Below, in pieces: positions 37,020 to 48,492 of a stretch of DNA of 64,000 nt (position 1 is the first letter of the stretch; the number at the start of each line of letters is the position of its first letter). Below the pieces are notes generated by a model. The model was given only the letters and a program-made list of their open reading frames with translations, was not told the DNA's origin and made no database searches. The stretch is from Baylisascaris procyonis. Its lineage: Eukaryota; Nematoda; Chromadorea; Rhabditida; Ascarididae. A program made the position numbers and the translations under genes. The stretch covers positions 199,001-263,000 of the forward strand of contig JAZARR010000072.1 in assembly GCA_037389465.1 (NCBI GenBank). The letters are read 5' to 3'.

Positions 37020-37021
<2 letters not shown>
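33008..37021 (+). mobile_element. APE-endonuclease LINE (RTE/CR1-type), inactive
   Basis: A 4-kb non-LTR retrotransposon running left to right between two (TA)n tracts. The first ~700 bases are a GC-rich 5' region without clear coding. The coding part follows in several frames. The 3' end runs GGCTCAGTTAATGATATATA into the (TA)n tract. No poly(A) tail is present, as expected for RTE-like elements whose 3' ends are simple repeats. Confidence 0.85.
33790..36992 (+). pseudogene. LINE endonuclease-reverse transcriptase ORF remnant
   Basis: Endonuclease: RIDIAALCETKISG, QLFILGDFNAVNSPHG (34287-34334) and WSDHILV (about 34572) are APE-type catalytic blocks. RT: LKAGKAPGADGLP (about 35310), FVDLTKAFDSVN (35709-35744), then HPYD at 36070-36081 where Y/FADD should be. 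Downstream are RWVGHVIRMPDSRIPKQL (thumb) and a C-terminal CDRCDRTCLSRIGLVSHMRV zinc-finger motif. At least six frame changes split it, so it is dead. Confidence 0.85.

Positions 37022-37052
<31 letters not shown>
37022..37052. repeat. (TA)n microsatellite
   Basis: A TA tract joining the LINE 3' end to the right inverted arm. Confidence 0.95.
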
Positions 37053-37056
<4 letters not shown>

Positions 37057-37263
37057 CACCTTCTCTTGCACAAGCATTTATATTCGTCTGCTTGAAACCC
37101 GATGCAACTCCTTTAAACGTAAAAAGTATATTTTATGTGATGAATTTCGGCTTGGTGTGCTATGATTATGGCTCAAAGAGCCGTAACGTCAGCATAAATT
37201 ATTACTCCATCCGTACTTGACGCATTACGTGGTCATAACGAAAGCTATTATACTAATACATCT

Positions 37264-40200
37264 CTTTTGAGCGAATTTAGTGAATTTAGATGGTGAATTT
37301 TATTAGGCGATTTATGTCATTATGAAAGTAATTGTTTCGTCAAATAGAGCGAAAAACCTATAAAATTACTGGAAAGATCCTCGAAAAGAACACCAGTCAA
37401 CCCAGTTTCTACACATCGATTGAGGGTTGTCAATTGAAATGATCTGAATCGGTGGGTTTCAAAGGGAATTGATTTTAATAATAGACTAGGTTCTGCAAAT
37501 CATTTGCTCAACTTTTCGTTTATGTAACATTACATTGTATTTTGTAAACAGGTGATCGTAGGCAAAAAGAAAAGGTATGCCGCAGCAATGAGTTGCATGA
37601 AGAGTTGGAGCAAAGCGGCGGTGGTCTAAACGTGCATTTTGGCGGGAAGGGAAATTGAATATTTGTTGGCAGCTCGGTGTCAGCATTCGTGCCAGCCGTC
37701 TGTCGGGTAATGGATGTGCGGAATTCAACGCCTCAGTTCAGGATGAGGCCCTCTGTCTCTCATGATGGTCAGTCACTGCCTCGTCGTCACAACAAAATCT
37801 AGTTTGAATGAAACGGCTTCTATAAACGCCCAACATGTAGGTGGTATAGGAAATATACCTGTGCGTGCACGCGCCATGTGATATGTACTATCAGACGCAC
37901 TCGTACAAGTATATATGTCGATGCAAGTGTTTTGTTATAAAAGCATGGTGATATCTGGGCATTTGTTTCAAAGTGAGGCGACAATGTGAAGGCAAAAAAA
38001 GAAGGCAACAAAGGTTTCGCTCTCATAGTTCTTTGAGCAATTGTCTTCTCTTTAAAGTCGACGTAGCATTTTTCATGATCGCCGGTCGGTTTGTGTTTGA
38101 ATGTCGAAGAGCTCGCTATTCCGGTTTCACCATTGTTTAGTATCAGCGAATCTCCTTTCTTTATTTCTTACTCATTTAGTTCTCAATAGGAATTCAGTAA
38201 ACAAAATTTATTAAAGGAGACAACTTATAACATTATTTGCGCATAGTATCCTACAAACATTATCAATGGGGGAGTGTAACATTAAATGCAATTCGCATCG
38301 CATGAATTCGCTATAAACAAACAAATAAATTGCAGAACTGCACAATCGTAAAAAATTGCAACATTGCAAGAGAGATAAAGAATTGCAATTGCAACATACA
38401 ACAAAACCGTTACATGAATTCACATCACTGCTAAACAAACGCTGCAAGGGAGGCTCGTGTTTCATTGACAAGGATACATTGCTACAGCTCTGAAATTACT
38501 TTGAGAATATTATTTATTAGTATTGAAATGTTTAAATTGTAACGAATAGAAGGCACAGGAGTGATACAAACTTTGACAAGTATGCAATCCATGCTTATTA
38601 TTTCTTCCGCGGATAAAGCATCCAATAACATACGTTTATATGTGAAACTTTTACATTCAGACATTTCATTAATAAATATGAAGAACTGCTTGAAAACCAT
38701 AAGGACAAGAGTCTTAATGCTATACTTTTATGTGCTAGAAAAGTTTGATTAACGAAGTCCCTCATGAACCTTAGTTTTTTTACGCTTGTTAACCATTCGT
38801 ACTACATGCATCCTTTTTGTTTGTATTACCCTAAAAGTCACTTGTATAAGGAAGTTATTTCTGTAGGTTTAGCATTATATAAATATTGCCGTATTTGTGC
38901 TACCACTTCATAGTATGATCGCTTTGACCATCTACACCAAGATTTATTGATTTTCGCCCTTCATTACTGTGTTTCTTAACGGAGCAATTATTTACGTAAC
39001 TTCTCATTGCAATATTATATTATCCTTTGTCTTGTGCATTCCATCAACCATGACGCAACTTCAGTTTCTCTGTTAATATTAGGATTCTGTTTTAGTATTT
39101 AATATCAGTATCTCGTCCTGCGAATGTTTTAGTGAGCTTCAAATCTTATTCATGTCGCTTCGACAGGTCAAGTATTAAACGCAGATCAAATAAGTATTGC
39201 TCTGCTGTTAGCGCGATGTCGTTAACATCTGCGCTCAGATCTATCAATTATCAATCATCATCGCTTATGCTTTTGTCTCACTTCTTTCGACTATATAGTT
39301 GAACATATACGAATTCTTAATCCAGCATACATTCTATACTAATTCTTAAATAAATTCTCGCAACAGTCGTTTATTGCCTCTATGCTCATACCCGCATAAT
39401 GTTTGCTTAGACTTAAATTATTCTCCTTTTTTTTCTCACTTTCGTTCTCCTAGAAAACCATATTCACTTGTGTCTATACTAACTTTATACACGTAAAGGA
39501 CTTTACGCTAATGTTATCTCAGTGTAACATTTTTTACCGCTTTTGATGTATGGATCAATGTGTTCATCTGCCCATGCTTGTACATTTTTATCTGACTACC
39601 TGTTTACTAGCTTATTCGCTATTTTATTTTTTGAAAAATTCTATAGTCTATTCGGTTTTGCTCACTTTTTACAACAACTCAAGGCACATCTTTGCATTTT
39701 TTTCTACTAGATCAACTTTCAGAATTGCTAAAAGTCTATCTATACATTTGTTTTTTTTATAAGACTAATGTAATTAAAGCCTATCTGTACATTTGTTCTA
39801 CCTTCATAAAACTTTCAATCATATTATAAAAGACCTGTCTGCAAAATTGTTTTTCCTGTAGAAAAACCATAGATTTTAATTGAAGTTTACGTTACATTTG
39901 TTTTTTCCTTTATAAAATGTTCAAAAATGTCTAGCATATCTATAATATTACCTACAAATTATACCTCATATCACAATATTCAATTATTTAGAACACCTTT
40001 TGACAGCCAACAATATAAAATGGATCTAAGAGAAACTAATGAAACAGGAAAAAAAGAGATGAGATTGCAATTTTATCAGTTGAAGCAATTGAAAACATTG
40101 TGCAATTTGGATGTGGAATATAGTCACTAAACTCTATGCAACATTTGTTGGGTTTTTTCACATCTCTAGTTTGCAATTTTTCTTATAATTTTTGGTGGAT

Positions 40201-40350
40201 CGAATTAGTGGGAAATGTAACAATTAGGGAGGGGAATTAATGTTGATTACGTTTTCGTTTATATATTTATGTATTACGTTATGTTGCATATTTATATTTG
40301 TTTAAAGAATCTGATAATAATATTCTAAGAGAACAAAAATCTTATTTCTG
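37264..40350. other. AT-rich intergenic DNA
   Basis: About 3 kb of AT-rich sequence. I see no domain, RNA gene or repeat shared with the rest of the window. The longest ORFs are low-complexity reading of AT-rich DNA. Confidence 0.5.
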
Positions 40351-40352
40351 CT

Positions 40353-40560
40353 CGATGTTTTTGAGTTATGAGCAACTGAAGTTAGGCTCAGACTGAGAAT
40401 GATAAGGATGTTTTTTGATGACCAGTGAAAGCTTATCCGCAGGGGGGACGAACCCGCGACCTCCCGCATATCGGGCGAGTGCTTTACCGACCATTATCAT
40501 TCTCAGTCTGAGCCGGACTTCTGTTGGCTCATAATCAAAAACATCCAACATATATGTATG
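40353..40560 (-). repeat. SINE copy (minus strand, partial) plus plus-strand tail
   Basis: 40353-40490 reads on the minus strand as the 3' half of the tRNA-like body (40436-40490) plus the SINE tail. 40495-40553 is the same tail on the plus strand (TCTGAGCCGGACTTCTGTTGGC). The two tails therefore form an inverted pair, as at 31.7 kb. Confidence 0.8.
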
Positions 40561-40780
40561 TCTGCCCTATGCCAATTCAATTCTGGTGAATGGCGTAATG
40601 CGCCCTCCCCCGGAGTGTCGTATAATGTACAGTGGTACATTGACGGGAGTTCATAACACGAGATTGATAAACAGTGAGAACGTCCGCGGTAGCCCAGCGG
40701 TACAGCACCCGCCCGGCAAGCGAGAGGTAGAGGGTTCGTCCGCATATGCGGGCAATTTTTCATTGATCCACCGAAGTTTT
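40554..40780 (+). repeat. tRNA-derived SINE copy (plus strand)
   Basis: The head starts at TATGTATGTCTGCCC and GGCGTAATGCGCCC. The tRNA-like body is at 40683-40752, with a mutated A box (TAGCCCAGCGG) and anticodon loop CCGGCAA. The T arm is damaged (GGTAGAGGGTTCG). Similarity stops near 40780 and the usual tail is missing. Confidence 0.8.
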
Positions 40781-41423
40781 ATTACTATTTTCTCGTCTTT
40801 CGTGAAGAACTCTTTTTCCTGTTTCGCATTCGATCCGTTGCGTTATTCATTTCAGCCATTGTTAATATTCCCATCACCGTATCGCGAATTATTCCTTATA
40901 CGTTGCCTTGAAAAGCTCATGATTATGTTGCAATGCTGCAAGTTCTGCTTTAAAAAATGTTGGCTTAGCTGTGGTTTTATACTTCGTCGATTAGTTGGGT
41001 ACCTTACAGGCGTTTTAATTATATTTCTTAAATGTTCAATATTGACCGTAGGCACTTAAAAGAAGTTTCAATATGGAACAAGTATGGAAGATACTGGAAA
41101 TGTATTGAGTAAGATACGTTGCTACGCCTAGGTCCCAATTTATGGCTGAGTACCCGTTTCAGCTTTGTTTTGTATTAATACCTAAGATCGATGACAATAT
41201 GAATTCAGCTACTTTTCTGCTTTTCTTTAGTTTTTAATAGAACCAACTGTCTGGTCCAACATTGTATTTCGATGCGTTGTCATCAAAGTAGTTATCTCAG
41301 CATGTTTTTCTTCCAATTTCTCCTTATAGATAGATTTTGCTATATGACCCTGAAAATATTTTTAAGAGTGACGCCATTTACACTGATGGGTAGTTTTCTG
41401 CCCGTCACCATATGGAAGTGATG
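40781..41423. other. Intergenic, nothing recognised
   Basis: About 640 bases of AT-rich DNA without recognisable genes or repeats. Confidence 0.45.
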
Positions 41424-41977
41424 TTAGCCAGTAGCCTAAGTGCAGCACCCAGATCCCTATAAAAGCAGAGGGGCGATGGGTTTGGAAAGAGTTGTTTCTT
41501 CGGGTGGTGCGACGGCCGCAAGTGCATGCTGCGTGAATTTTCTGCGTTGTCGTGAATTGGCCTTTTTTGTGTGTCTGTTTATATTTTATTTTATTCCACG
41601 TTCTTGGTAGGTTGTTGTTCTTGTAACGGAAGAGCGAGTTTTGTGTGGCATTGTTTAGGGGGAAAGGTGATCGGCAGGGGCTTGGTCGCTGTAGTGGTTT
41701 TTTGGGAGGGTGTGAATCGTGATTTTGTTTCTGTGGCGTTAATTCAGACTGTGGCTTCTCCTGGAACGTTTCGATTTTTGACGAACTGCAGGACTTTTGG
41801 TAGGTGGCAGATTCCCGTGATGAGGGCTTTCACTTAATGGGAGTTGAGTTATTTGCATTATCGCGTTGGTATGCTATGCTATTTTGTATTGATGATATGT
41901 TGTCATTTTTTTGTTCTTCTATGCGGTTCAGTTGTAATTATGTCGCTCGTTGCGCCCTATACATTGAATAAAATGCA
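41424..41977 (+). promoter_or_regulatory. LTR-like promoter/poly(A) unit
   Basis: A TATAAAAG box at 41459-41466 lies in a GC-richer block, and an AATAAA at 41968-41973 closes it. The unit could be bounded by TG (41424) and CA (41977), the layout of a solo LTR. No second copy and no target duplication were seen, so this is a suggestion. An ORF inside it (41571-41837) resembles no known protein. Confidence 0.3.
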
Positions 41978-41980
41978 AGA

Positions 41981-42210
41981 GATTTAATTACCCAAGTTTG
42001 AGATTGAGTAAGGACGAACGTTTAGAAGAAGCGAGAAGGTAGCGGTTTTTCGAGTGAAATGAAAAGGTGGAAGAAATCGTCAACTAGACGGGGCGCGACG
42101 GTCAAGGAGTTCACAGGCCAGTTGAACAGATTATATTGGCTGCCGGGTAAGGAAAAGAAGTCCCCCGACAGTTCAATACAGAAGTGGTGAATGACGCTTT
42201 GCGGTATCAT
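41981..42210 (+). mobile_element. SL1-headed retrocopy fossil
   Basis: Positions 41981-42002 match SL1 at 21 of 22 bases; TTTAATTACCCAAGTTTGAG is exact. About 205 purine-rich bases follow without a GTAAAC-type SL RNA intron, ending at a TA/TTTATA simple-repeat tail (42208-42259). This is the layout of a retrotransposed trans-spliced transcript. The body is unrelated to the one at 11.6 kb and encodes nothing I recognise. Confidence 0.6.
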
Positions 42211-42212
42211 TA

Positions 42213-42243
<31 letters not shown>

Positions 42244-42259
42244 TTATATTTATATTTAT
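42208..42259. repeat. (TA)n / (TTTATA)n simple repeat
   Basis: A TA tract merging into repeated TATTTA units, directly after the SL1-headed fossil. Confidence 0.9.
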
Positions 42260-44025
42260 TCATGTCGTTATAAGAGTTTCTTCATGATACATTAAGTATT
42301 TAGCGCATATAATTTTGTGATATCTACAATTAATTTATCTTGAAACTTCAAAATATTGAAAAATATTTATTTTCGAAAATATATTTTTATATTACTGGTA
42401 TTTATTTCTAAGTGGTACTCTATTGCGACATGATCTAGCTGTCATACACTTTATTTTCGATGGTTTTGTTATCAGTGATGGTTTTATCACTTAATGATTA
42501 TATCTTTTCCTATGATTTTTATATTTACTTCAACCGATCAGTTTACGCACTTTAATTTGTTTCGTTTGTTATCAGTGATAAATTTTTTGACATCGATTAT
42601 AAAGAAAATCGGATGTATTTGAAGTCGCGATTCTAATAACTATTGTTGAAGAAAAAATTGTAATTCTTTTTCTCGGTTGATGATTAACGTGAGAGATAAT
42701 ATAAGGAATTGGTGTAGGGTATGCATTATATTCACTCGACTTCATGAACTTGGTGGTCTCAATTATCCCTGACTGTTGAAGAAACTGGCCGACATGCAGA
42801 CGGATTCGCCGACACCCAGGCAGACTCGCTGACACGCGGTAAGCATATATATACGTGCATGACACTAATATAACGCGTTTTGCAAATTCAAATTTGTAAA
42901 AGTGGGACGAAATCTTAATATTGCTATTGAAGAGGAAGAGAATTAAATAATTATAACTTGGTAAATGATTTATGCAACCACAGTCACGGAGAATCTAATC
43001 TGGTGAAAAATTGCTGTAAATATTCACCTATTCATAATCGAAGAAGTCCTCTTAAAACAATGTTCTATCGAAACTTGTAAACTACTAACATGAAGAGGAA
43101 AATAGCTGCGGCATGGAAAAAATGGTTTTATTTCTGTATTCCAGACTGGCCAGTAAGGATGTAAAAATATATTACTTTTTTGATGAAAATTGTTTGCGCC
43201 TTATTTAATGCGACCTTGATGAATTCAAAGGAAGTTAATTAAGAAAGCATCGGTTTTTCGGGTCCAGATTTGGCCGTTGCTTGTCAAAGAAGATGGTGGT
43301 CGGAATGAGTGCTATGTGAATGGTGAACCCAAAGCAGCGCGCTTCTCTAGGTGTTGTCACTGTTACAGTGAGCTATTAATTCATTTATTTTTTCTATTAT
43401 TTCTATTACTAAAGTCCTTTAATATAAAATTATTTCAGTCATTTATTAAGACAACCCATATTAGAACCTTCTAGTCATTAATTAGCTAATCCTTCTTCCT
43501 TCTTTATTGCATGTCCAATAATCGTCAGTTCATTGCAGAGATATTCCAAAATTCTATCAGCTTGGATTTGATGTGAAAGACTTCCTTCATTTTCAGCTCT
43601 AGGATAATTAGAAAGAGGTGCTATAGTACCTAGGAAGAGGGAGAAGAAGATTCCTGAAATAACCCCACTCCTCTCAAGCGTTGATTTATGTCCATTTCAA
43701 TAAAGTCTTTCAGGATGCCACCATATATAATATTTTGTTCATCTTTAAAATCCAATAAATCATTTTAATTACTTTGGCCAATACCTTCTCAAATTTTGTT
43801 TTAAAAAAGCCCTCTTTTAATATTAGAATCATTACAAAAAGGCGGTAAAAAGTTACTTACAATTATTCGATCACAGTGCTATCCTCCCTGCCAATTATTA
43901 TCTTTGCTTTTAGATCCAGGTAAAATTTCTCCTCGTTTTACCTAAGTCCGTTGGCTTTTTTAAAGCATTCCCTCATAAAAAAGGAAGAAAATAATACAAT
44001 TTTCCATGAGAATAAAAAACATAAA
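42260..44025. other. AT-rich intergenic DNA
   Basis: No gene or known repeat seen. A short GC-richer patch at 42780-42845 has three near repeats of GCCGACA / GCTGACAC. Confidence 0.45.
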
Positions 44026-44381
44026 ACTCCACAAATTAATGGGGTGTTTTTGATGACCAGTGAAAACTTGTAAGCATTCAACATATATACGTCTGCCCTT
44101 TGTCACTTCAATTCTGGTGCATGGCGTAATGCGCTCACCGGAGTATCGTATGATGTAAGCACATGTGCTGACGGGAGTTCACAACATAAGGCTGATGACC
44201 ATTGAGAACATCCGCGGTAGCTCAGCGGTGGAGCACCCGCCCTGCAAGCGAGAGGTCGCGAGTTCGTCCCCATCTGCGGGCAAGTTTTCATTGGTCATCG
44301 AGAACACCCCACTATCATCCTCAATCTGAGTCAAACTTCACTTGGCTCATAGCTGAAAAACATTGGACACTCCACAAACTA
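44026..44381 (+). repeat. Full-length tRNA-derived SINE with target duplication
   Basis: The element spans 44041-44368 and is flanked by ACTCCACAAATTA (44026-44038) and ACTCCACAAACTA (44369-44381), a 13-bp target duplication with one mismatch. Its first 30 bases (44041-44070) are the reverse complement, with 3 mismatches, of 44281-44310 just after the tRNA-like body (44211-44280). The body has an A box variant (TAGCTCAGCGG) and anticodon TGC (Ala) with C33. The tail ends GCTGAAAAACATTGG. Confidence 0.85.
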
Positions 44382-45500
44382 TCAATAAAAAACATAAAAT
44401 TTCAAAAATTATTGAGTGACATTTTTTTATTTTGTGGAAATTTTGCACTCCTTTTTTAACTGCGGCTAAAGAATACGAAATTCGCAAATGCTAATGCTGC
44501 TACATCAGTTGGTTGCTGAAAAAATTAAGGGTCGAGTGAACTCGTCCTCAGAATTGTGCCCATGCAAAATGTGAAAGTAAGATGTCAAATTATTCTGTTT
44601 AAGATTTACATTTTGCATATAAACTTCATATTCAAATCACACATTTGGTCTCTATATATATATAAATTTTTCAAGGGGTCTTCAGTTCGTTGACTTTACC
44701 ATTGTGCCATCTGGAAAAAGATAGGGAAATATTTATTCGATAATTTATATAAATTAAAAGAGTTGGAAACAAATTTGCAAATATAGAGGGTAAAATACGT
44801 GCTAATAAGCATGAAGGGGCAGTAAATTCCCCCAAATAAAACACAACTTGATAAAAAAATAGTAAGCAGGTAATAAGTAAGCAGGTAGACCATAAATTTA
44901 ACGCTTCTACAGTTCTACTCAAAAATAAATATTCATGCAAATTAAACGACACCCGTCAATTATGAACTTGAAAGATTGCGCAGAATAAGTTCAACCCAAA
45001 GAATGAAAGAAAAGAGAAAAGTACGTGATATAAGAGCGACCTAAATCGAAACAACAGACGCCGAAGATTTTTCAACCAATACAAACAATTGCACCCCGAC
45101 AGCAATCTACATCTACGGGAAACCTTAGAGACAAACGGCTTTCGGATATGTTAAAAAATTTAAATAACATTGATCCCCAATAAGTTATCGAGAATATAGA
45201 ATAAACGATGAGTCGGGAACGATTTCTCAGCGAAAAACGTGTTTATGAAATTAAAGCTTACTAAGTGATATAAAAGTCAGTAACAGACGAAGACGATCCA
45301 AATGATTCAAATGTTGGATGTGGCGCGGAAGGGCCAACCCAAGATATCTACTTGTGATCTATCGTTGCAGTGATCACGTTTACTCGTATAGTTGATCCTC
45401 GTTGAGTGTTCTTGGCATAATACCGTTGATCTACTTATGTGCTTTTGTGCTATCCCAAGCGTTCCTGGGGCCTGTATAAGGCTGCTCTCAGCTCGTTAGA
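44382..45500. other. AT-rich intergenic DNA
   Basis: No gene recognised. The first bases (AATAAAAAACATAAAA near 44385) repeat sequence found just left of the SINE at 44010-44025, so the pre-insertion site was itself a short repeat. Confidence 0.45.
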
Positions 45501-45562
45501 GTCATTCTTCTGTTTCATTCGTCTTCTCCTGGCCGTCGGTTCTTACTCGTCAGGTTTCCCCA

Positions 45563-45748
45563 ATGCGCTTCGCCTTGCTCACGTTCGCTCCCGTTGTTGT
45601 GTTCGCCTTGGGAGCAGTTGTCGCCAACAAACCGTTCCTTCTGTTCCCATATACCTCACGTTCCACGCCCAGCCTCCCTCTCCACGTCATCACTGCACGA
45701 CAAAGCAAATTGGCGTTCACATACAACATTGACGTTAATGATAGTTAG
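45563..45748 (+). CDS. Possible small secreted peptide or leader ORF
   Basis: This 61-residue ORF begins MRFALLTFAPVVVFALGAVV, a classic signal peptide with a likely cut after VVA, followed by a 40-residue polar region ending IDVNDS. GTATAAGG about 90 bases upstream could be a TATA box. It has no known family. It might be a host exon, a leader ORF of the LTR element downstream, or chance. No splice partners were identified. Confidence 0.25.
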   Translation: MRFALLTFAPVVVFALGAVVANKPFLLFPYTSRSTPSLPLHVITARQSKLAFTYNIDVNDS

Positions 45749-46399
45749 TTTTGCGAGTCTTTCTGACAAAGATGTGGGTTTTTCCAATAAATTTCCTTGA
45801 GAGATAAGGGTATACATCAATAACTCGATCAAAAACATTTTGGATATTGCCTCCTAAAGTATACAATTTAATAACATCAGCCAGACGAAAGCATTCACGC
45901 TAGGATGGGAAAAGTTTGATAGACAAATGACAAAGATGAAGAACAAAAGTGGACTAGGAACAGATTCCTGAAGGATTCAGCTAGAAACATTATATCTTCC
46001 GGTAGCAGCACCTGATTTCGCGCTTAATGCACAGAAGCATGTGTACGTGAGGCAGACCACGCTTTTGAAACTGTATTATGCGCATAACCGGCTACTTCTC
46101 CGAGCACTTTTTGTTCAACAATATGGTGAAGGAACTCCTTAAATTTGCAGTGGAAAACTCTCGCTACTGTCGAGAAGAATCGATTCCTAAGCATACCGAA
46201 GATGCCGTTCTCGGCTGGCGCTGATGAGCTTCACAAAATTTCTCTTTCAAAGTCGTTTGGATTTGGAAATGCTTATTTCTCAAATTTATGAATTCTCCAG
46301 AATAAAATGCAAATTGCCCATCAAAGAATTTGCCTAAAGCAATGCAAATTATCTAGTAAAAAATTTGCCTGAGTAAACTGAATATAAGCACCGCTCTAT
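45749..46399. other. Intergenic, nothing recognised
   Basis: About 650 bases without domain or repeat matches. It may be leader sequence of the gag fragment that follows. Confidence 0.4.
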
Positions 46400-48297
46400 G
46401 TGAATAATTTCATTGGTTGGTTCATTCGTTGGATCATCAACATCCCGCCTTCGCCACATTCGCAGGCTCAGCCGGTGAGCGAAAGTCCTTCAACGAAAAA
46501 GGCGAAATCTCATCCTGATCGCCAATTTGGGGGCTCAGAAATGTCCTTGGCGGGACTCTACGCCCTGCCATCCAAGCCCTTGCGAAGAGGTTCCACCTCA
46601 CCATCGAGATGGTGCCAAAGCTCGATCTTCAATGCCCGGCAGCTCTCGAAAATTTGCGGGCCTACTTGTTCGACCTCCGTCACAAGTGCTATTTATGGTC
46701 ACGCACTCTCACACGCCAAATCGATGAGTTATCTGCACTCGACCAAGCCTGGAGGAAGGCGTTGGGCAATGCCGATCTAGCAGATCAAGAAGCGTATTGT
46801 CATGCAATCACCGATCCAATGGCTTCTTTTCACGTGTGGCGGAAACTTGCGATCTCATCGACCAAACCGACGTAAATTTGACGAATATTGACTCAAGGCT
46901 TCACACATCGGCTGGCGAGAATCTCACTACGGCCGACTCTCCTGACTCTCCTTCCGCTGTTTCTCCCACACCCGCACGTGTCTCCTCAACAACAAACGCC
47001 CCAAATCTACGGTTGCCTCAGTTGGAACTACTCTACTTTCGAGGAGACCCGTTACTGTGGCCCATGTTTTGGGCCTCATTCCAACACTCAGTCGACGAAG
47101 CTCCTATTCCAACGGTGCATAAGCTATTGTACCTTCTCAGTCTCCTTGAGGGTGAAGCGGCTCGAACCGTTGCCGGATACGCGTTCAACAAGAACAATTA
47201 CTCAGTTATTAAAGAGGCACTGATGCAGCGTTATGGCAATCTCAACACGCTTCGTCGTGCCCTGCATCTACAGCTGCAAGCACTCAAACCAAGGAGCGCA
47301 ATTCCTTCAACGACAATGCGAACGCAATTCTCACGAGAGTGCGCCAATTGAAGGAGATGGGTGAGCAAATCAACAATCCTCTCCTCGAGACAATAATCGA
47401 GAGCAAGCTGTCGAATTCCGTTTTGATGGAAATATACAGAGAAAAGGAGCGTAATCCAGGATGGAATGTCGAATCCTTATGCTCTACCTACAAGCAGCAC
47501 CTCGAATTCAGGAGCAGCTCAAATGGTCACAAGATGGATTAATTAAACGAAAGGCTGACGAAGCGACCCCGACCAGAGGAAAGACTGAGGAATAATCAGC
47601 CTTTATTGCAATTCAGAAAAGTCAACCTCAAATTACTCCTAATCACAAGGGTCAGCAACATAGTCTCACACGTAGAATGGAGCCACCAGCGTGTCCATTC
47701 TGCAACTCTCAACATTGGGCTTCCGCGTGTACTCGGTTTCAAGATCTCGAAGCACGCAAGAATCGCGCAAAGAAACTCAAACTCTATCTTCTCTGCCTCC
47801 GCGAGGGTCATTACGCCGAAAGTTGTGCATTTCGACGACCCTGTTATTACTGCCGCAGTGCCAATCATCATCAAGCGCTTTGCACTTCTAAGACAAAGCG
47901 CAGCGAACTCAATGATTCCCCAGTCCTCAATGTCGCCGAAGGAAACAGTCTTCAGACTACTGACTCCATTCAAGCCAGTCATGCGACACTCGATCGAAGG
48001 TTATGCACTGAGAATACTTCAGACGACAACGAAGAGGTTTTGCTTACGGCTGCAGCGAAGAACCGTGTGATAATGCGGCTCGGTGATGAGAAATCAACAC
48101 ATTCAGTTGTATCGTCTAATTGCAGTGAGTCTTTCCTGGGAAGCGAAAGCGCTTCGACACCTCCAGCTTCCTCTCTGATTTCTCCGCCTGACTCGTTCCA
48201 TCGGCCAATCAATGATGAAATGCTGACATTACATCGATTCAAGTTTTCAACACTGCGCACGACAAGGTTAATAACAAAGGAGAAGTTAACTGAGTAA
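46400..48297 (+). pseudogene. BEL/Pao gag fragment of a third element (plus strand)
   Basis: A BEL/Pao gag unlike copies A and B and on the other strand. LPQLELLYFRGDPLLWPMFW and YLLSLLEGEAARTVAGYAF (46797-47351) are DUF1759 blocks. A zinc-knuckle array follows at 47677 onwards (CPFCNSQHWASAC, then CLREGHYAESC and CYYCRSANHHQALC). At least four frame changes break it (near 46600, 46800, 47330 and 47550). No protease, RT or LTR of this family is present, so only the 5' half survives. Confidence 0.85.
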
Positions 48298-48426
48298 GTT
48301 GGAAGGGCATCATGAGCAAACAAAGGATCTTGAAAATGGGCAGCTGAATGAATGTCAGCCTATGGAGCAAAAGCATGGAAGCGCAATATGGAGCCGAGAC
48401 CAGAACCAGCTGCAGTGCAATCAACG

Positions 48427-48490
48427 TGTCGCTTGTACGACGCACCACGTAGCTACCTTGTCGCATGTACGACGCACCACGTAGCTACCC
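48427..48490. repeat. Two tandem 32-bp repeats
   Basis: TGTCGC(T/A)TGTACGACGCACC continues into ACGTAGCTACC and occurs twice (48427 and 48459). The repeats abut the copy B 3' LTR, whose edge also reads TGTAGCTAC. Confidence 0.85.
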
Positions 48491-48492
48491 TC

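Larger units (their letters stand above)
31200..37263. mobile_element. Composite element bounded by ~210-bp inverted repeats
   Basis: The left arm (31200-31407) starts AGATGTATTAGTATAAT; the right arm (37053-37263) is its diverged reverse complement and ends ATTATACTAATACATCT. They share blocks such as GGCTCTTTGAGCCATAATCA and GTTGCATCGGGTTTCAGGCA. Between them lie a SINE with a hairpin, paired Penelope-like fragments and a LINE, separated by (TA)n tracts. No clear target duplication was found at the arm ends. It may be a foldback/MITE-like DNA element carrying nested insertions, or a segmental inverted duplication. Confidence 0.7.
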
